NCBI GenBank assembly: GCA_025529335.1
Contig: JAMYHX010000014.1
Location: forward strand, 124,001 to 188,000
Source: Rhizopus sp. PT2906
Taxonomy: Eukaryota > Mucoromycota > Mucoromycetes > Mucorales > Rhizopodaceae
Direction of reading: 5' to 3'
Length of the DNA: 64,000 nucleotides
A program made the translations under genes and the position numbers. The notes under the pieces are model-generated. The model had not been told where the DNA came from, made no database searches, and was given only the letters and a program-made list of their open reading frames with translations. Positions 1-11,004 of the stretch are shown one piece after another. The first letter of the stretch is position 1; every line of letters begins with the position of its first letter.

Positions 1-191
1 CTTTTCACGGAGTTCCTTGGACAAAGGTGCACTCATGATCTTACGACGAACATCAGAGGTGGCGGTGAAATGAGCCTTTCTGCTCTTTCTGCGAGAAGAA
101 CTGACGTCTACATCAAACAATATATAATCAATTTCCATCCATCCATCTATGCTCTTTATAAACACTATCTATTACCAGCACTGAATTTCAT
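1..191 (-). CDS. RPL26: 60S ribosomal protein L26 (uL24), 5' part only
   Basis: This is the N-terminal part of cytosolic ribosomal protein L26, a component of the large subunit near the exit tunnel. Exon 1 (191..176) encodes MKFSA and is followed by a 68-nt GT..AG intron (175..108). Exon 2 (107..1) continues as DVSSSRRKSRKAHF and the conserved SAPLSKELREK, and runs off the window. The tiny first exon is supported because it supplies the expected MK(F) start and restores phase. An in-frame ATG further down would give an atypical N-terminus, so I preferred the spliced form. The gene is divergent from ASF1 and shares a ~270-bp promoter region with it. Truncation is due to the window edge only. 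Confidence 0.93.
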
Positions 192-464
192 GGTTTTTGT
201 ATGGGTGCACGGAAAGAAGGATTCATTGCTTCTTTGGTGATGTGTTCTTCAAAACTTCCCTCCGCCTACTGTGTGTCTGTCTGTCACTCTCTCAGCAAAG
301 CTCTCTTACCATATAAAGATAATAGGTTCGGGCCGGAATGATTCAACTCCGTCTATTTCTCTCTTTCTTCCCGCGGTCGCGCTTTATATATAAAAAAAAA
401 GGAAAAAAGAACGCGTTCCTTTCAGTACAGAGTCCTGTGTTTTTTTTTTCTTTTTCTCGTTTCA
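192..464. promoter_or_regulatory. shared divergent promoter of RPL26 and ASF1
   Basis: This 273-bp spacer lies between two divergent start codons. Its ASF1-proximal part contains a long pyrimidine-rich tract (about 347-372) and T-rich runs just before the ASF1 ATG, as is usual for fungal promoters. No specific factor site could be assigned with confidence. Confidence 0.45.
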
Positions 465-1147
465 ATGTCTCTTGTTAACATTTTAGACATCAAGGTCTTA
501 AACAACCCTGCTGCCTTTACGAGTTCTTTTGAATTTGAAATTACATTTGAATGCAATGCTCCACTTGAAGATGGTAAAATAATGTTCAAAAGGGGACTCA
601 ATCTAAAACTTGTTATAGATCTTGAATGGAAAATGATTTACGTAGGTGCACCTGAAACTTCGGAATATGATCAAGTTCTTGAGTCTATCATGGTGGGCCC
701 TATTCCTGTTGGTGTCAACAAGTTTGTCTTTTCTGTAAGGTGTTGTTTTTTTGTTTTATGAATAATGTAGACTCACTTTTTCATAGGCTGATGCACCCAA
801 TGCTGATTTACTGCCAAGAAGCAACTTATTAGAAGTTACAGTTGTCTTATTAAGCTGTCTCTATAAAGAAAAGGAGTTCGTGCGTGTTGGATATTATGTT
901 AATAATGAATATGTCGACGAAGAACTACGCGAAAATCCTCCTGAGGATGTCTTGATTGACAAGTTGCAAAGAAATATTCTGGCTGATAAGCCAAAGGTGA
1001 CTAGGTAAGTTGTAAAATATACATGTATATTAAACAGATAACTTATCAATAATTAGATATACCATCGATTGGTCTTCCCAACAACAACAACAACAACAAG
1101 CGCCTGCACAAACTGAATCCGTTGATCAGGTTATATACAAATATTAA
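465..1147 (+). CDS. ASF1: histone H3-H4 chaperone ASF1
   Basis: ASF1 binds H3-H4 dimers and hands them to CAF-1 and HIRA during nucleosome assembly. The exons are 465..573, 619..734, 787..1004 and 1057..1147, about 177 aa. The first intron is only 45 nt; splicing it joins LED to DLEWK and removes a non-conserved insertion. Hallmarks of the Ig-like core are FEFEITFEC, PIPVGVNKFVFS, FVRVGYYVNNEY and ELRENPP, followed by RNILADKPKVTR. A run of seven glutamines follows, so the acidic tail of yeast ASF1 is replaced by a short Q-rich tail. The C-terminus is uncertain. Reading on reaches TAA at 1147, but a good branch site and acceptor end at 1179, so a last intron from 1130 is possible. Confidence 0.93.
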
Positions 1148-1253
1148 ATTTAATAGCAAAATACTGATCTTTATTTTAGGATATGATGGTTCAATAAACG
1201 AGCCTCTTCTTCTTTTTTTCTTTTTATGTACAATACTTTATTATTAAAGATGA

Positions 1254-2289
1254 TTATTCGTGTTTTTTATAAGATATGGGTTGTCTTTGAGTGGATGCTT
1301 CATAAAGAGTATGGAGAAAATTAAAGCGTCGAATGTATTTTGTGGTATATTGTATAGTATCAGATAGGTCTTCTTCTTCTTCATCATCACTTAAATCAAT
1401 GCATGCAAAACCACTTGATGACTCATACGCCTTTCTGCTGCTCTCTTTCAGTTTGATCTCTGCTACCTTCTCTTCCAGTTGTAAAATGTCATTATCTCTT
1501 TCAGAGATTTCCTTCTGAATGTCACAGATTTTTCGGTTGACAGAATAATAAGTTAACATACTACGCGTACAGTGTTAATAAAAGATATCCATAAGGAACA
1601 GCCCACTTACTCATCTTCTTGAATTCTATTACGCTTCATTTCTTCTAATACACCAACTTCCAACGCATTCATTGTTCCTTCAAGATCTCTGAACTTGGTT
1701 TCCAAAGAAGCCAACGACGTCTTCAACTCTGGATCCAATTCTCTATTCTTCAAAATCTCGCTTGAAGACTCACATCGGCTGTCAGTCAAAAGAGTCTTTA
1801 TGTCCTCTTTCTTGTTCAAAACTATGTAAACTGTTACTATCACATGAATCATCTGTCACCCTTTTCTTACACTTTGATGATTCTGTAGCTATGGTCTGTA
1901 TCAGCTGTATTAATTCCTCAGCCTCTGGTTGATAATCTTGAGCACTTGTAGTCAAACTATCAATCATTTTACTGAGCACATCCACATCATTCAAGGTCCA
2001 ATTGATATTTTCATTTTTTAAATCTTCCAATGTCTTCTTACTTGCTTCTGCGTCCTTAAATGTAAGTTTTGATACTTTTTGTTGCTTAGCCTCCAACTTG
2101 CAAGAATAAATATCAGCTTCTTATACGTATTGCACTCATAGTGTCTCACCTTTTTGAGATCATGGTTTATTTTCAGATAAATGTCTTCAAATTGAGCTGC
2201 CATGCCTTCCTTTCCAGGCTCTGGCTTTACTGGGCTCTTTGATTTGGGATCAGTTTGTTGGGATGTAGTTGCTTTGATTATGTTTGACG

Positions 2290-2339
<50 letters not shown>

Positions 2340-2502
2340 GGTTTTGTTTGTGATGTGTTGATAGAAGGTTTGGAAGTATCCTTTGGTAAAAGGGATGAGA
2401 ACCCCGAGAGATTAAAGGTCTAAAAAGACTAGTATGAGTAAAACAAATTGTCGTCAATTCATATTAGTTTACATTTGACGACTTTTCTGCTTCACTGCTC
2501 AT
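1254..2502 (-). CDS. uncharacterised coiled-coil protein with poly-threonine N-terminal region
   Basis: The proposed exons, all in phase, are 2502..2473, 2419..2150, 2096..1860, 1810..1611 and 1560..1254, giving about 347 aa. The N-terminus starts MSSEAEKSSNTFNLSGFSS and leads into a low-complexity region with about 16 threonines encoded by ACA repeats. After that the protein is charged and predicted coiled coil (AQFEDIYLKINHDLKK onward), with an acidic patch (DLSDDEEEEDLSD) near the C-terminus. I do not recognise the family. The FxxSGF-like start, a low-complexity linker and a coiled coil are reminiscent of some nucleoporins, but there is no FG-repeat array, so this is only a possibility. 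It converges on ASF1 with a gap of about 100 bp. Confidence 0.7.
2289..2339. repeat. (GTT)17 trinucleotide repeat inside a coding exon
   Basis: Seventeen uninterrupted GTT units read as ACA (threonine) on the minus strand within exon 2 of the coiled-coil gene. The plus-strand frame here looks like a poly-valine ORF, which is a shadow. Confidence 0.9.
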
Positions 2503-2846
2503 TCTAATAAACACTATATGAAAAAGAGAAAGAGAAAGGAATGAAAATTTAAAAATAAAAAAAATAACGCGCGCCTGTGCATTGAAAACCGCGTCACAGG
2601 ATCGAAAAAAGACAAATGAAAAGGGAAAAGGTTATGAGTTTTTTATTGTTCATAACAATGGGCAAACTTCCGTGCGCTGTTATTATACAGAAATCACGTT
2701 CGAAGGGTATGATCTCAGCAAGGTTTTTTTTAAAAAAAAAATAACCAAGCACCCCTAGTGCCGATTGTGTTCAATTAAGAAACCAATCAGTGGAAAATCC
2801 CTGTGTTTGTAAATCAAAAGTAAGCCCATTTTCAAGAAAGAGAAAG
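2503..2846. other. spacer between two minus-strand genes
   Basis: This holds the 5' flank of the coiled-coil gene and the 3' flank of THI4. It has A-rich and T-rich runs, and I see no gene in it. Confidence 0.5.
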
Positions 2847-3872
2847 CTAAGCCTTAGCGGCCAACTTCTCTTCCTTGGCTTGTCTGGCAAGAGAAGCACG
2901 GGCAGCGTAGGCAGCCTTTTGACCAGAGATCAACATGGCTCCAAAAGTAGGGCCCTAGATAAGAGTTATTAAAGTATTCTATTATAATTTAAGTTGGTCA
3001 TACCATTCTGGGGGCACCATCGAGTTCGGCAAGTTCCATTCCCTATAGATAAAGCGCGTTTAGTACAAAGAAAACTTTGTATAATGTCAACTTACGGTCA
3101 CGACCATTCCAGGAACAACCTCTCTCGTGTACTTGACGATATCATCTTCAGCAGCATTCATGTCAAGAGAAAGCATACCCTTCTTTTGGGCAATTAAACC
3201 AATGGATTCCAATCTCTTGACGCCACTTGCACCCATAGGACCGTCATGTCCGGTACCAGAAACGACAACCTTGGCCTCGATGACATTAGGGTCCATACAG
3301 GATTGAGTGTCGTGGTTGAGAGAGACAAGAGTCCAGTTGGTGACGACACCAGCAACCTTGTTCTTCTTGACGATAAGGTCTTCAACAGCAGTAGCATTGA
3401 AAAGCTTGACATTAGGGCGCATCAAAAGCTTGGACAAGATAGTAGAAGTGAACAAGGCGGCGTGTTTGACAACAACATAGTCTTCTTTTTCTTCATAAGG
3501 AATACCAAGTTCATCAAGAAACTTGTCTGCAGGCTTGCGCACAACCATAGCCGAGAACAATTGTCCACCCAGCCAGCACCCACCACCGGGAGCAACGTTT
3601 TGCTCAATAATGGCAATCTTCAAGCTCGGGTCCTTTGAAAGTTCCCAAGCACAAGAAAGACCAGCACTACCACAGCCTACAATGACAACGTCCGATTCAG
3701 CGTAATGGAGCATATCGTTCATATAACGAGTCACCATCTCGCGACTGACTTGGGATTCACGAATAGGAGCAAACTTGTAGTTATCAAAGTCTTCGAGCTT
3801 CATATCAGGTCTGAATTCGTCACCACCCAAACGGTGACCATTGGTTAAGGTAACAGTAGCAGTTGTAGACAT
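2847..3872 (-). CDS. THI4: thiamine thiazole synthase (Thi4 family)
   Basis: Thi4 makes the thiazole half of thiamine from NAD, glycine and its own cysteine sulfur, so each protein acts once. The exons are 3872..3096, 3042..3004 and 2954..2847, about 307 aa. A dinucleotide-binding site is visible as DVVIVGCGSAGLSCAWELS, then APGGGCWLGGQLFSAMVVRKP. The sulfur-donor cysteine lies in DTQSCMDPNVIEA, the loop TGHDGPMGASGVKR follows, and the end is GMELAELDGAPRMGPTFGAM. The TQSCMDP and EVVPGMVV signatures look closer to plant THI1 than to yeast Thi4, which has TQCCMDP and an insertion after it. The catalytic cysteine is intact. A TATA-like stretch sits about 55 bp upstream of the ATG. No TPP riboswitch was seen near it. 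Confidence 0.96.
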
Positions 3873-4288
3873 GATTTAAAATGAGAAAAAAAGAGAAAAG
3901 AAACAATGATGACAAGTGCGAATGCTTATATAGCGCATATTTTTTTCCCACAGCTTTTTTATTTCAAAATATTTATGCACAACCATTCTAACATCGGAAC
4001 GGAACGTTACCTGAGATGAAAAAAGATCCGAGAATCTTTGCTTGTTTACGCGATTTATCTAATTAAATGGCGCATTTCTTTGGAAAGTGTAACCATGGAT
4101 CGACTTTTTATGTTAGTCAATCCATGGGTATTGTTTCTTTATAGTTCATTGGCTTGCTTGGGGACTAGTGTTAATATTATGACTCATTGATTGTAGCCAA
4201 GATTTTGACAAGTCACTATCTGATACATTCAATCCCTTATCGTAAACACGCGTTCATATACATTTTTTTGCAGGAAAGTTCATGCGCA
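3873..4288. other. THI4 upstream region
   Basis: This is the 5' flank of THI4. A TATATA-type box is present around 3924-3932. I see no ORF or riboswitch consensus on the THI4 sense strand. Confidence 0.4.
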
Positions 4289-5020
4289 TTGATCAAAGGA
4301 GGCCTCAATTAGTTGAATTAATCTATTCTTGAGTGAACACTGATTACGATTGTGTCAAACATGGTATTGCTTCTCTTATAAACTCAAAAATAGCTACGTG
4401 TTCTTTGACGTAATCTCTAAAGCTTAGAGTGACAGTCATTGCAACTGTTGCAGACCAGCTTTACCTAAAAAAGAAAAAGTTGAATTCGTTTACCTTTAAG
4501 CATTACAAAGGATTTGATAAGAAATGCGTAGGGATGCGATGCATACACTTGGATGATCATAGATTGATGAAGATATTCATAAACACAGTCACTCTCTTAC
4601 ATCATTGCAGGAATTAACATAGCCGGGTAAAGGTATACGCCACGAAGCATTTACGGGGCCCGCATTTCCTGAGAACCCTCCCTTTGACCATACTTTTACC
4701 TTGGCTTTGGATAATTGACCTATTGAAATGCCTTTAATCTTTCTCTCAGTATAAGCTATATCTCTCTTTTTCTCTTTTTCTCTTTTTCTCTTTTTCTCTT
4801 TTACCCCAGATGTAAAATATAAAAGAGATACAAGGCCTCGTTCTCTTCTTTAATCAAATTCTGTTTATGTTCATCTTTTTTTATGTCAAATCAAATCACT
4901 GTGTTCATATGCTGCAATATACAATGATCATGGCCGACTTTTACCTCTTCATCTTTCTCTCTTTTTATCCAAGTAACGTGCTCAGAGTTACTATTGGTAA
5001 ACACGGGTTATCATGTTACA
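4289..5020. repeat. direct repeat, copy A
   Basis: This segment matches 8265-8898 in the same orientation. The first ~390 bp is only roughly similar, with many substitutions and an insertion in this copy. The last 342 bp (4679-5020) appears identical to 8557-8898 and includes a (CTCTTTTT)n-like pyrimidine tract and a TATA-like AAATATAAAAG. The repeat begins TGATC and ends TTACA, so TG..CA ends as in an LTR are possible. No long terminal target duplication or gag-pol was found between the copies. Short ORFs inside it differ only at their ends and look non-coding. Confidence 0.85.
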
Positions 5021-5565
5021 GTGTTTCCAACGTCACTTGGGCGCTTGTTTGAAAAAGACGATCTGGCTTTAGAGAAAGATTAATTGCAGATTTGAATATA
5101 ATTTAACCTAAGAAAGGAAATCAAATCGTACACTTTTTTGAAGACAATTTAGTCAAGTAGTTTAGCTTGGTTATCTTGGTTGAATCATCTTGGTCAATCA
5201 AAAAACTAGCCGAATGACAGTGAGATATAGCAAAACATCGAGATAAGCTATTTGTTTAAGCCGAGAATATATACATCATCCAACTTTGTTCACTTTATTT
5301 TTGCTCTTTAAGGCTGCACAAAATTGCTCAATAGAATTGAACTTAGTAAAAGAGTCACTGTTGTATATATGCTTATATTATGTGTAAACAATGAAAAGTC
5401 AATAACAATCACGGCTTTTATTATAAGTCTAAGATAAGAGCTATTAAATGAAAGTACGGTCTGAATATATAGGAGGGGGGCAACTACAAATACATGACAT
5501 CGTCTATTGGTTGAGAATGAATAAATAGGGAATTAAAAGATACGTGATCTATATAAACACGACTA
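5021..5565. other. spacer in repeat island
   Basis: AT-rich sequence with no ORF of note. It leads into the retroelement relic. Confidence 0.4.
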
Positions 5566-5827
5566 GTAGATCGACTGAGCGGACGCGCGACATCTTTATA
5601 CGAATGGAAATTACCAACAAAGCGGTTTCAGCCGATTCAACGAAAATGGGGCCAATATACCATCGATGCCTTTACAGCCCGCTATAACGACCTATTGTTG
5701 AAATTCTGGAGCTTACACCAAACTCAGCAGCAACAGCAGTAGACGCATTTAAGCAGCATTGGCTAAGGAGAGGCCACCACTTTCACGATCCTTGGAGATT
5801 AATTCCGAAGGCGCACTATGTTATGTA
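5566..5827 (+). pseudogene. relic of a DIRS-like tyrosine-recombinase retrotransposon (RT/RNase H region)
   Basis: From 5566 one frame reads VDRLSGRATSLYEWKLP and continues to KWGQYTIDAFTARYNDLLLKFW, resembling the ADxLSR and WGPLxIDxFASRxNxQLxxFxSW signatures of DIRS/Ngaro-type RNase H regions. The frame ends at a stop after a glutamine run (about 5737). A second frame then continues with AVDAFKQHWLRRG and PWRLIP, also typical of this family. The element is therefore frameshifted, and only about 260 bp is recognisable. No flanking element ends or recombinase were seen. Confidence 0.7.
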
Positions 5828-7265
5828 ATGGTTTATAAGACAAAACAAAGACAAAAGAAGTAGCCATTATTAATCCTTATATGAGATAAAGAAAGAAGAA
5901 ACCTATGTGGTCCGGCAGAAGTCAGCATTAAACCTTTCAATAAAACCAGCTACTGTAGTCAAGCTGCTTTGATAGAGCTATTCGCTGCCATAGCGTAGCA
6001 GTGGTGTAGGTAGTTCTCTAAAAAGCTGAAAGTAAAGGTTGTATCTCTATGAGTTCCTGAGCTTGTCAAGATGCCAGGTAAAGCGGGATACGTCGAAATT
6101 TGAGGTAATTTGAAATCATTTTGTGACGGGAAACTATGAGAGTCATTAAACATCACCCCCTGATCTCAGGTAACACTCAGGTTTGAAACACATATCTGCC
6201 ACAATGACAGACCTTTCAAGGGCCTATCCTTTTTGTTAACTAATGAAAAATATTTCCACCTCATATTCATATGTCATATACAGTAACTTTTGTAAGATAT
6301 ACTACACTACGGAGTATTTCATTGATAAAAATAACCCAAATAAGATATTTCAAGAGAAAAGCATTTGTACACGTCTATTATGCTGTAGAACCATAGGAAT
6401 TATATAAACTAATTGGTCGAAGCTCTATGACCATACTGAGCAAAAAGACCATAGTCTCTGTATCTTCATCTTGTTAGCTTTTTACTCCTAGTTGTATCCA
6501 GCTTGCCGCTGATGTGTTTAGGTGTCCAATGACCGTATACTTTGAAAATGGGCAAGAAAATGAAATTATCAAATACTTGTAATAAAACGGGTAAAATTAC
6601 AAGGTAAAAGGTTGAACGGTAAATAAGTTCCCAATAGATAAGGAATCATACTCCAATTGTATCAATTCAGTCAGTCATATAATTTCCTTCATCTTTCTTC
6701 TCTTTTTTGGTTTTCCATACATTTCAAGCTAAAACATTTCTCTTTGCTGTTCTTCATTGCCTGTTGGTATAACCAACGCTACTTCCAGTTCTGTACTTTG
6801 CTTCATTCTTTCATTTCACCTTTTGAATTGATTCTTGCTTTATCTGACTTATTTGTCGGAAGAAAAACGGAAGAAAGTGTCTGTCTATCTTGTGAAATAT
6901 AAAACCATTTTCTAATATTTCTTCTTGTGAATATTATTGTCCTTTGGATATATTAAACAAGACATTCCCTTCTCATAGAACACAATTTGTTTCAATCCAT
7001 CTAATAACAATAATCATTAACCGCTTTCCTTGGGGCGCTACTTATGTTGTCACTGTAAAACGTCACATTACCAATGCACCTACCTAACCTAAGGCTTGTC
7101 CAGTTCATTCTCTCGTGTAAAATACGAATCATCATAATTACACGTGTCCTTGCATCTTTATTGATCAAACTAACAATATAAAATTAGAGTATAAAAATAA
7201 CTTTTCTTTTTGTCTTTCCCTTCTTCTTGAAAAGAACCAATCCAAAACGGTAACTTCATAAAGCC
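5828..7265. other. gene-free spacer in repeat island
   Basis: About 1.4 kb of AT-rich DNA. A short ORF at 6657-6902 is rich in Phe/Leu/Ser with no recognisable domain and is likely spurious. Nothing else is supported. Confidence 0.4.
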
Positions 7266-8234
7266 ATGCTTAGCATGACACCACACATTGAAAAACTTTG
7301 TTGGTCTACATCTTCTCACCATAATGATATAAAAGCTCCTTCTTGCAATGTAAGTATTTTTTTTTTTTTACTCTGCATAAAACTAGAAGCCAGCTCATTT
7401 TCTTTAGATTGAGTACTTACTTGTCCTATTGTAATTATCGTGGTTCAGAAGATGCGTTCAACCAAGCATTTGTGAGACCTTTTGTGGATGTCATCGCACA
7501 AGCATTAAGCGACCACAATTACAAGGCTGATTTGCTGATGGCCAACCAGTCCTACAAAGCATGACAAGGCAATTAAAATTATTTGGGCTTTACTACGACA
7601 ATAAAAGTTAATACAAGACAGATGGCTTGATCAAGCTTTTCGGCTTGAAAAAGACACTGAACTTTTGCTCTTGGAGATTTCCGACTATGCTTCGATTGGC
7701 CAATTCAAAAAAGTCAAAGTCTTTTTCTTGAACGCAGCAGGCAAGATTTATACAGCAAGTGAAAATAAGGGTACTGATTACTTTTGAAATCCCTACAGGA
7801 CGCCGCCTTTGTCTCTGGAGCTTATGCTGGCAAGAAGATGGCTTGTTTGATTTCCGGAGAGAATGTCCTTTGTTGATCAAGCCAGAGTTTGAAGGCAAAC
7901 AAAAGTATGTCCCAGACTTAGTTAAGTTCTGCTTGGACACAAAGATAGTAAGCTATCTTTGATATTGATATATACAAAAAAATACTTACGGTGTTGCTTC
8001 AAATAGAGATTGTTGGGGAAGTATGTTCAAGACATTGCCACTGTGCAGAAAGAGCACTTTAAAAACGAAGCAAAATACTGGCACTCTCATGAATCTCCTG
8101 CTCTTTTGAGCGATATGGTGAATCCTGTTAGCTTGAAGTTGACAAAAGAACAAGACAGTCCCGAAATAGCTGAACTGGGGTCACATACTCACCTCCTTAT
8201 CCCTGATTGCTTTCTCTTTTTTATTTTTAAATAA
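7266..8234 (+). pseudogene. broken unknown gene, probably from a dispersed fungal repeat family
   Basis: An ATG at 7266 begins MLSMTPHIEKLCWSTSS, and a donor at about 7350 opens a T-rich intron. Protein-like segments then follow in changing frames: EDAFNQAFVRPFVDVIAQAL (7450-7509), ELLLLEISDYASIGQFKKVK (about 7660-7720), LCLWSLCWQEDGLFDFRRE (about 7807-7863), PDLVKFCLDTK (about 7914-7946) and GKYVQDIATVQKEHFKNEAK (8017-8076). Each is separated by a stop or frameshift. The pattern of several conserved blocks and multiple disruptions suggests a dead copy of a multi-exon gene. I recall similar blocks in uncharacterised multicopy proteins of Mucorales but cannot name the family. It is directly followed by repeat copy B. 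Confidence 0.55.
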
Positions 8235-8264
8235 ATCAATGATAACCTCAGCATATAATTGTCC

Positions 8265-8898
8265 TTGATCAAAGGAGACCTCAATTAGTTGAACTAATTG
8301 ATTCTCGAGTGAATACTGATTACGATTGCATCAAACATCTCTTATTTATAAACTCAAAAGTAGTTGTAACTAGTCTTTGACTAATTTCTAAAGCTTAGAG
8401 TGAGTGGCAGCCATTGCACACATTTGGATGATAATTGATAAAGATATTCTGAGCACAGTCACTCTCTTACATCATTGCAGCCGGCTAAAGGTATATGCCA
8501 CGAAGCAATTACGGAACCCGCAGTCCCTGAGGACCCTCCCTTTGAATAATAGTCAGTCCCTTTGACCATACTTTTACCTTGGCTTTGGATAATTGACCTA
8601 TTGAAATGCCTTTAATCTTTCTCTCAGTATAAGCTATATCTCTCTTTTTCTCTTTTTCTCTTTTTCTCTTTTTCTCTTTTACCCCAGATGTAAAATATAA
8701 AAGAGATACAAGGCCTCGTTCTCTTCTTTAATCAAATTCTGTTTATGTTCATCTTTTTTTATGTCAAATCAAATCACTGTGTTCATATGCTGCAATATAC
8801 AATGATCATGGCCGACTTTTACCTCTTCATCTTTCTCTCTTTTTATCCAAGTAACGTGCTCAGAGTTACTATTGGTAAACACGGGTTATCATGTTACA
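8265..8898. repeat. direct repeat, copy B
   Basis: Second copy of the repeat at 4289-5020. It is diverged and shorter in its first part, and apparently identical over 8557-8898. Just before the identical block it has a small local duplication of the motif CCCTTTGA. Confidence 0.85.
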
Positions 8899-9216
8899 CG
8901 ATAGATGCAGCATTTCCCACAATGATCTAGTCATGTCATTATTACTCATATATTAAACGCCAACATTCATCTCTCCAAGGAGGGGAAACAAAACGACGAC
9001 AAGATCATAATACACTTGTTTTATCTGCATATTCTCTGGAATTTTTTTTTTTTTTACTCTGAAAGCTGAAAAATATGGAACAGGATCGGAGTTAGTTGTT
9101 GCTGAAATCTTAATTCAGTCAAAAGAAATGGTAATCCCTTCCTTTTTTTCTTCTTTAGTTGCGCAATCTCCAACAAGAAACGAAAAAGGGGAGAGAAAAA
9201 AGACCACTGATATAAA
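8899..9216. other. 5' flank of the PFK-2/FBPase-2 gene
   Basis: Short spacer with a run of T at about 9042-9054 and A/T-rich sequence before the start codon. No gene is seen. Confidence 0.4.
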
Positions 9217-11004
9217 ATGAACACGAGCTCAAGTAAGTTTGAAAAGAAGAGGATAACCAAGGCTAACATGTCTATAATAGACTTTCGTATAGCATGTGTG
9301 GTAAATAAAGAAAAAAGAATAAAAGAAAGCACTAAACCAAATATGTATTGTTATTCTAGATGGTTGGCTTACCTGCACGAGGAAAGACATATGTGGCATA
9401 TAAAGGTAGTATATATACATATATATTTGTATAGCGGATCTCAATAATAATTGTATATTTGTGTGTGTGTGTGTGCATATAGTCTGTAGATATTTAAACT
9501 GGTTAGGCATCAAGACACAAATATTCTCAGTGGGTAATTATCGACGTCAGATAGCCGGATTACATCCTCCACCTACATTTTTTGATATTCATAACCAAGA
9601 TGGAATGAAAAAACGTCATGAGGCAGCAGAAATTGCACTAAACGATATGATAAAATGGTATCTTGAGGAAGACGGAATAGCAGGCATTTTTGATGCTACA
9701 AACTCTACAAAGCAAGATAGAGAATGGATTCATCGCAAATTGACAAAATTGGATGTTCAAGTCTTATTTATCGAATCAATATGCGATGATCCAAAGATTA
9801 TCATGTCAAACATCAAGGACGTAAAGCTCTCCTCTCCTGATTACGAAAACCTCGATCCAGAAACGGCTACAGAAGATTATATGAAGCGAATTAACCATTA
9901 CGAAGCCTTTTACGAAACGATCACAGAAGAGGATTTGACCTATATAAAGTTGATCAATGTTGGAAGTCAATATATCATCAACATGATTCGTGGGTATTTA
10001 GAGAGCAGGATTGTGTATTACTTGATGAACCTGCACACGCGACCAAAGCGAATTTGGTTTAGTAGAGTAAGTTTGTGTGCGTGTGACCTTTCAAGATACA
10101 AACTGACTTTAGTAGCACGGTGAATCACTTTACAATCTAGAAGATCGCATCGGTGGTGACTCTGGTCTGTCACCAAGAGGAGAACAATATGCATTAAAGC
10201 TACCGGAAATCGTCAAACAAAATATCGGCGACCGTCCTCTGACAGTATGGACATCGACCATGAAGAGAACGATTCAAACAGCTAGACACTTAGATTTTCC
10301 AAAGAAGCAATGGAAAGCACTAGATGAATTGGATACAGGCGTTTGCGATGGTATGACTTATGATGAAATCGCAGTACGTGTGTAAAAAATTAAATATTAA
10401 AAGAGAGAGAGAGACAGAAAGCTAACTCTATTCAATTAAGGCTAAATACCCAGAAGACTTTGCACGTCGTGATGAAGACAAGTTTAACTACAGATATCGT
10501 GGAGGCGAGGTAAGATGAAAAAGCCTACTATATTATTTTCAAACCTGACTTAAATGGAATAAATAGAGTTACAGAGATTTGGTGCTGAGGCTAGAACCAG
10601 TAATTATGGACTTGGAGAGACACGAAAATATTTTGATTATATCTCATCAAGCTACTATTAGATGCATGTGCGCATACTTTATGGGCTTATCTCATGAAGA
10701 ATTGCCATATGCTCGTATTCCACTTCATACTATTATAGAATTACGGCCAAAGGCCTTTTCATGTGAAGAAAAGTTATATAAAGGTATGGTTATATTTATA
10801 AAAGAAAGAAAAAGATATTTACCCTTTACAGTGGACGTTGGAGCTGTAGATACCTTTAGGCCAAAAGGACAAGGAGCGCGAGTATTAAAGAATGACACAT
10901 TTGTCTGTGAAACTGTTGGAGCAAGCGGGGAAGTGTCGGATGGATCTAAGCCTATTTTACCAATATCACCAATTGCATCAAAAACTTTAACAAATGAAGC
11001 ATAA
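9217..11004 (+). CDS. bifunctional 6-phosphofructo-2-kinase / fructose-2,6-bisphosphatase
   Basis: This enzyme sets the level of fructose-2,6-bisphosphate, the glycolysis/gluconeogenesis switch. The exons are 9217..9300, 9360..9405, 9483..10066, 10116..10373, 10441..10509, 10567..10783 and 10832..11004, about 476 aa, close to the animal length. The kinase half shows the Walker A MVGLPARGKTYVAYK, then YLNWLGIKTQIFSVGNYRR and GIFDATNSTKQDR. The phosphatase half begins SRHGES with the catalytic histidine, then LSPRGEQYA and the second histidine in ISHQATIRC. Both active sites therefore look complete, unlike yeast Pfk26, where the phosphatase histidine is replaced. Exon 1 is read through to 9300 because only that choice yields RIACV-MVGLP in frame. 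There is no long N-terminal regulatory extension. Confidence 0.94.

Noticed and set aside
2202..2423. Plus-strand ORF with a poly-valine run
   Set aside because: It is the reverse of the ACA repeat in a minus-strand exon and has no other coding signal.
4011..4020. CTGAGATGAA upstream of THI4, resembling the core of a TPP riboswitch
   Set aside because: It is on the strand opposite to the THI4 transcript and lacks the partner ACCTGATCTGG-type motif. No riboswitch fold was found.
4620..4690. CTGAGAACCCT in the direct repeat, again reminiscent of a thi box
   Set aside because: The second half of the TPP aptamer is missing and the matching position in copy B (CTGAGGACCCT) breaks the motif.
4289..8898. 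A complete LTR retrotransposon bounded by the direct repeats
   Set aside because: The ends are TG..CA, but no gag-pol, primer-binding site or target duplication is visible, and divergence between the repeats is uneven.
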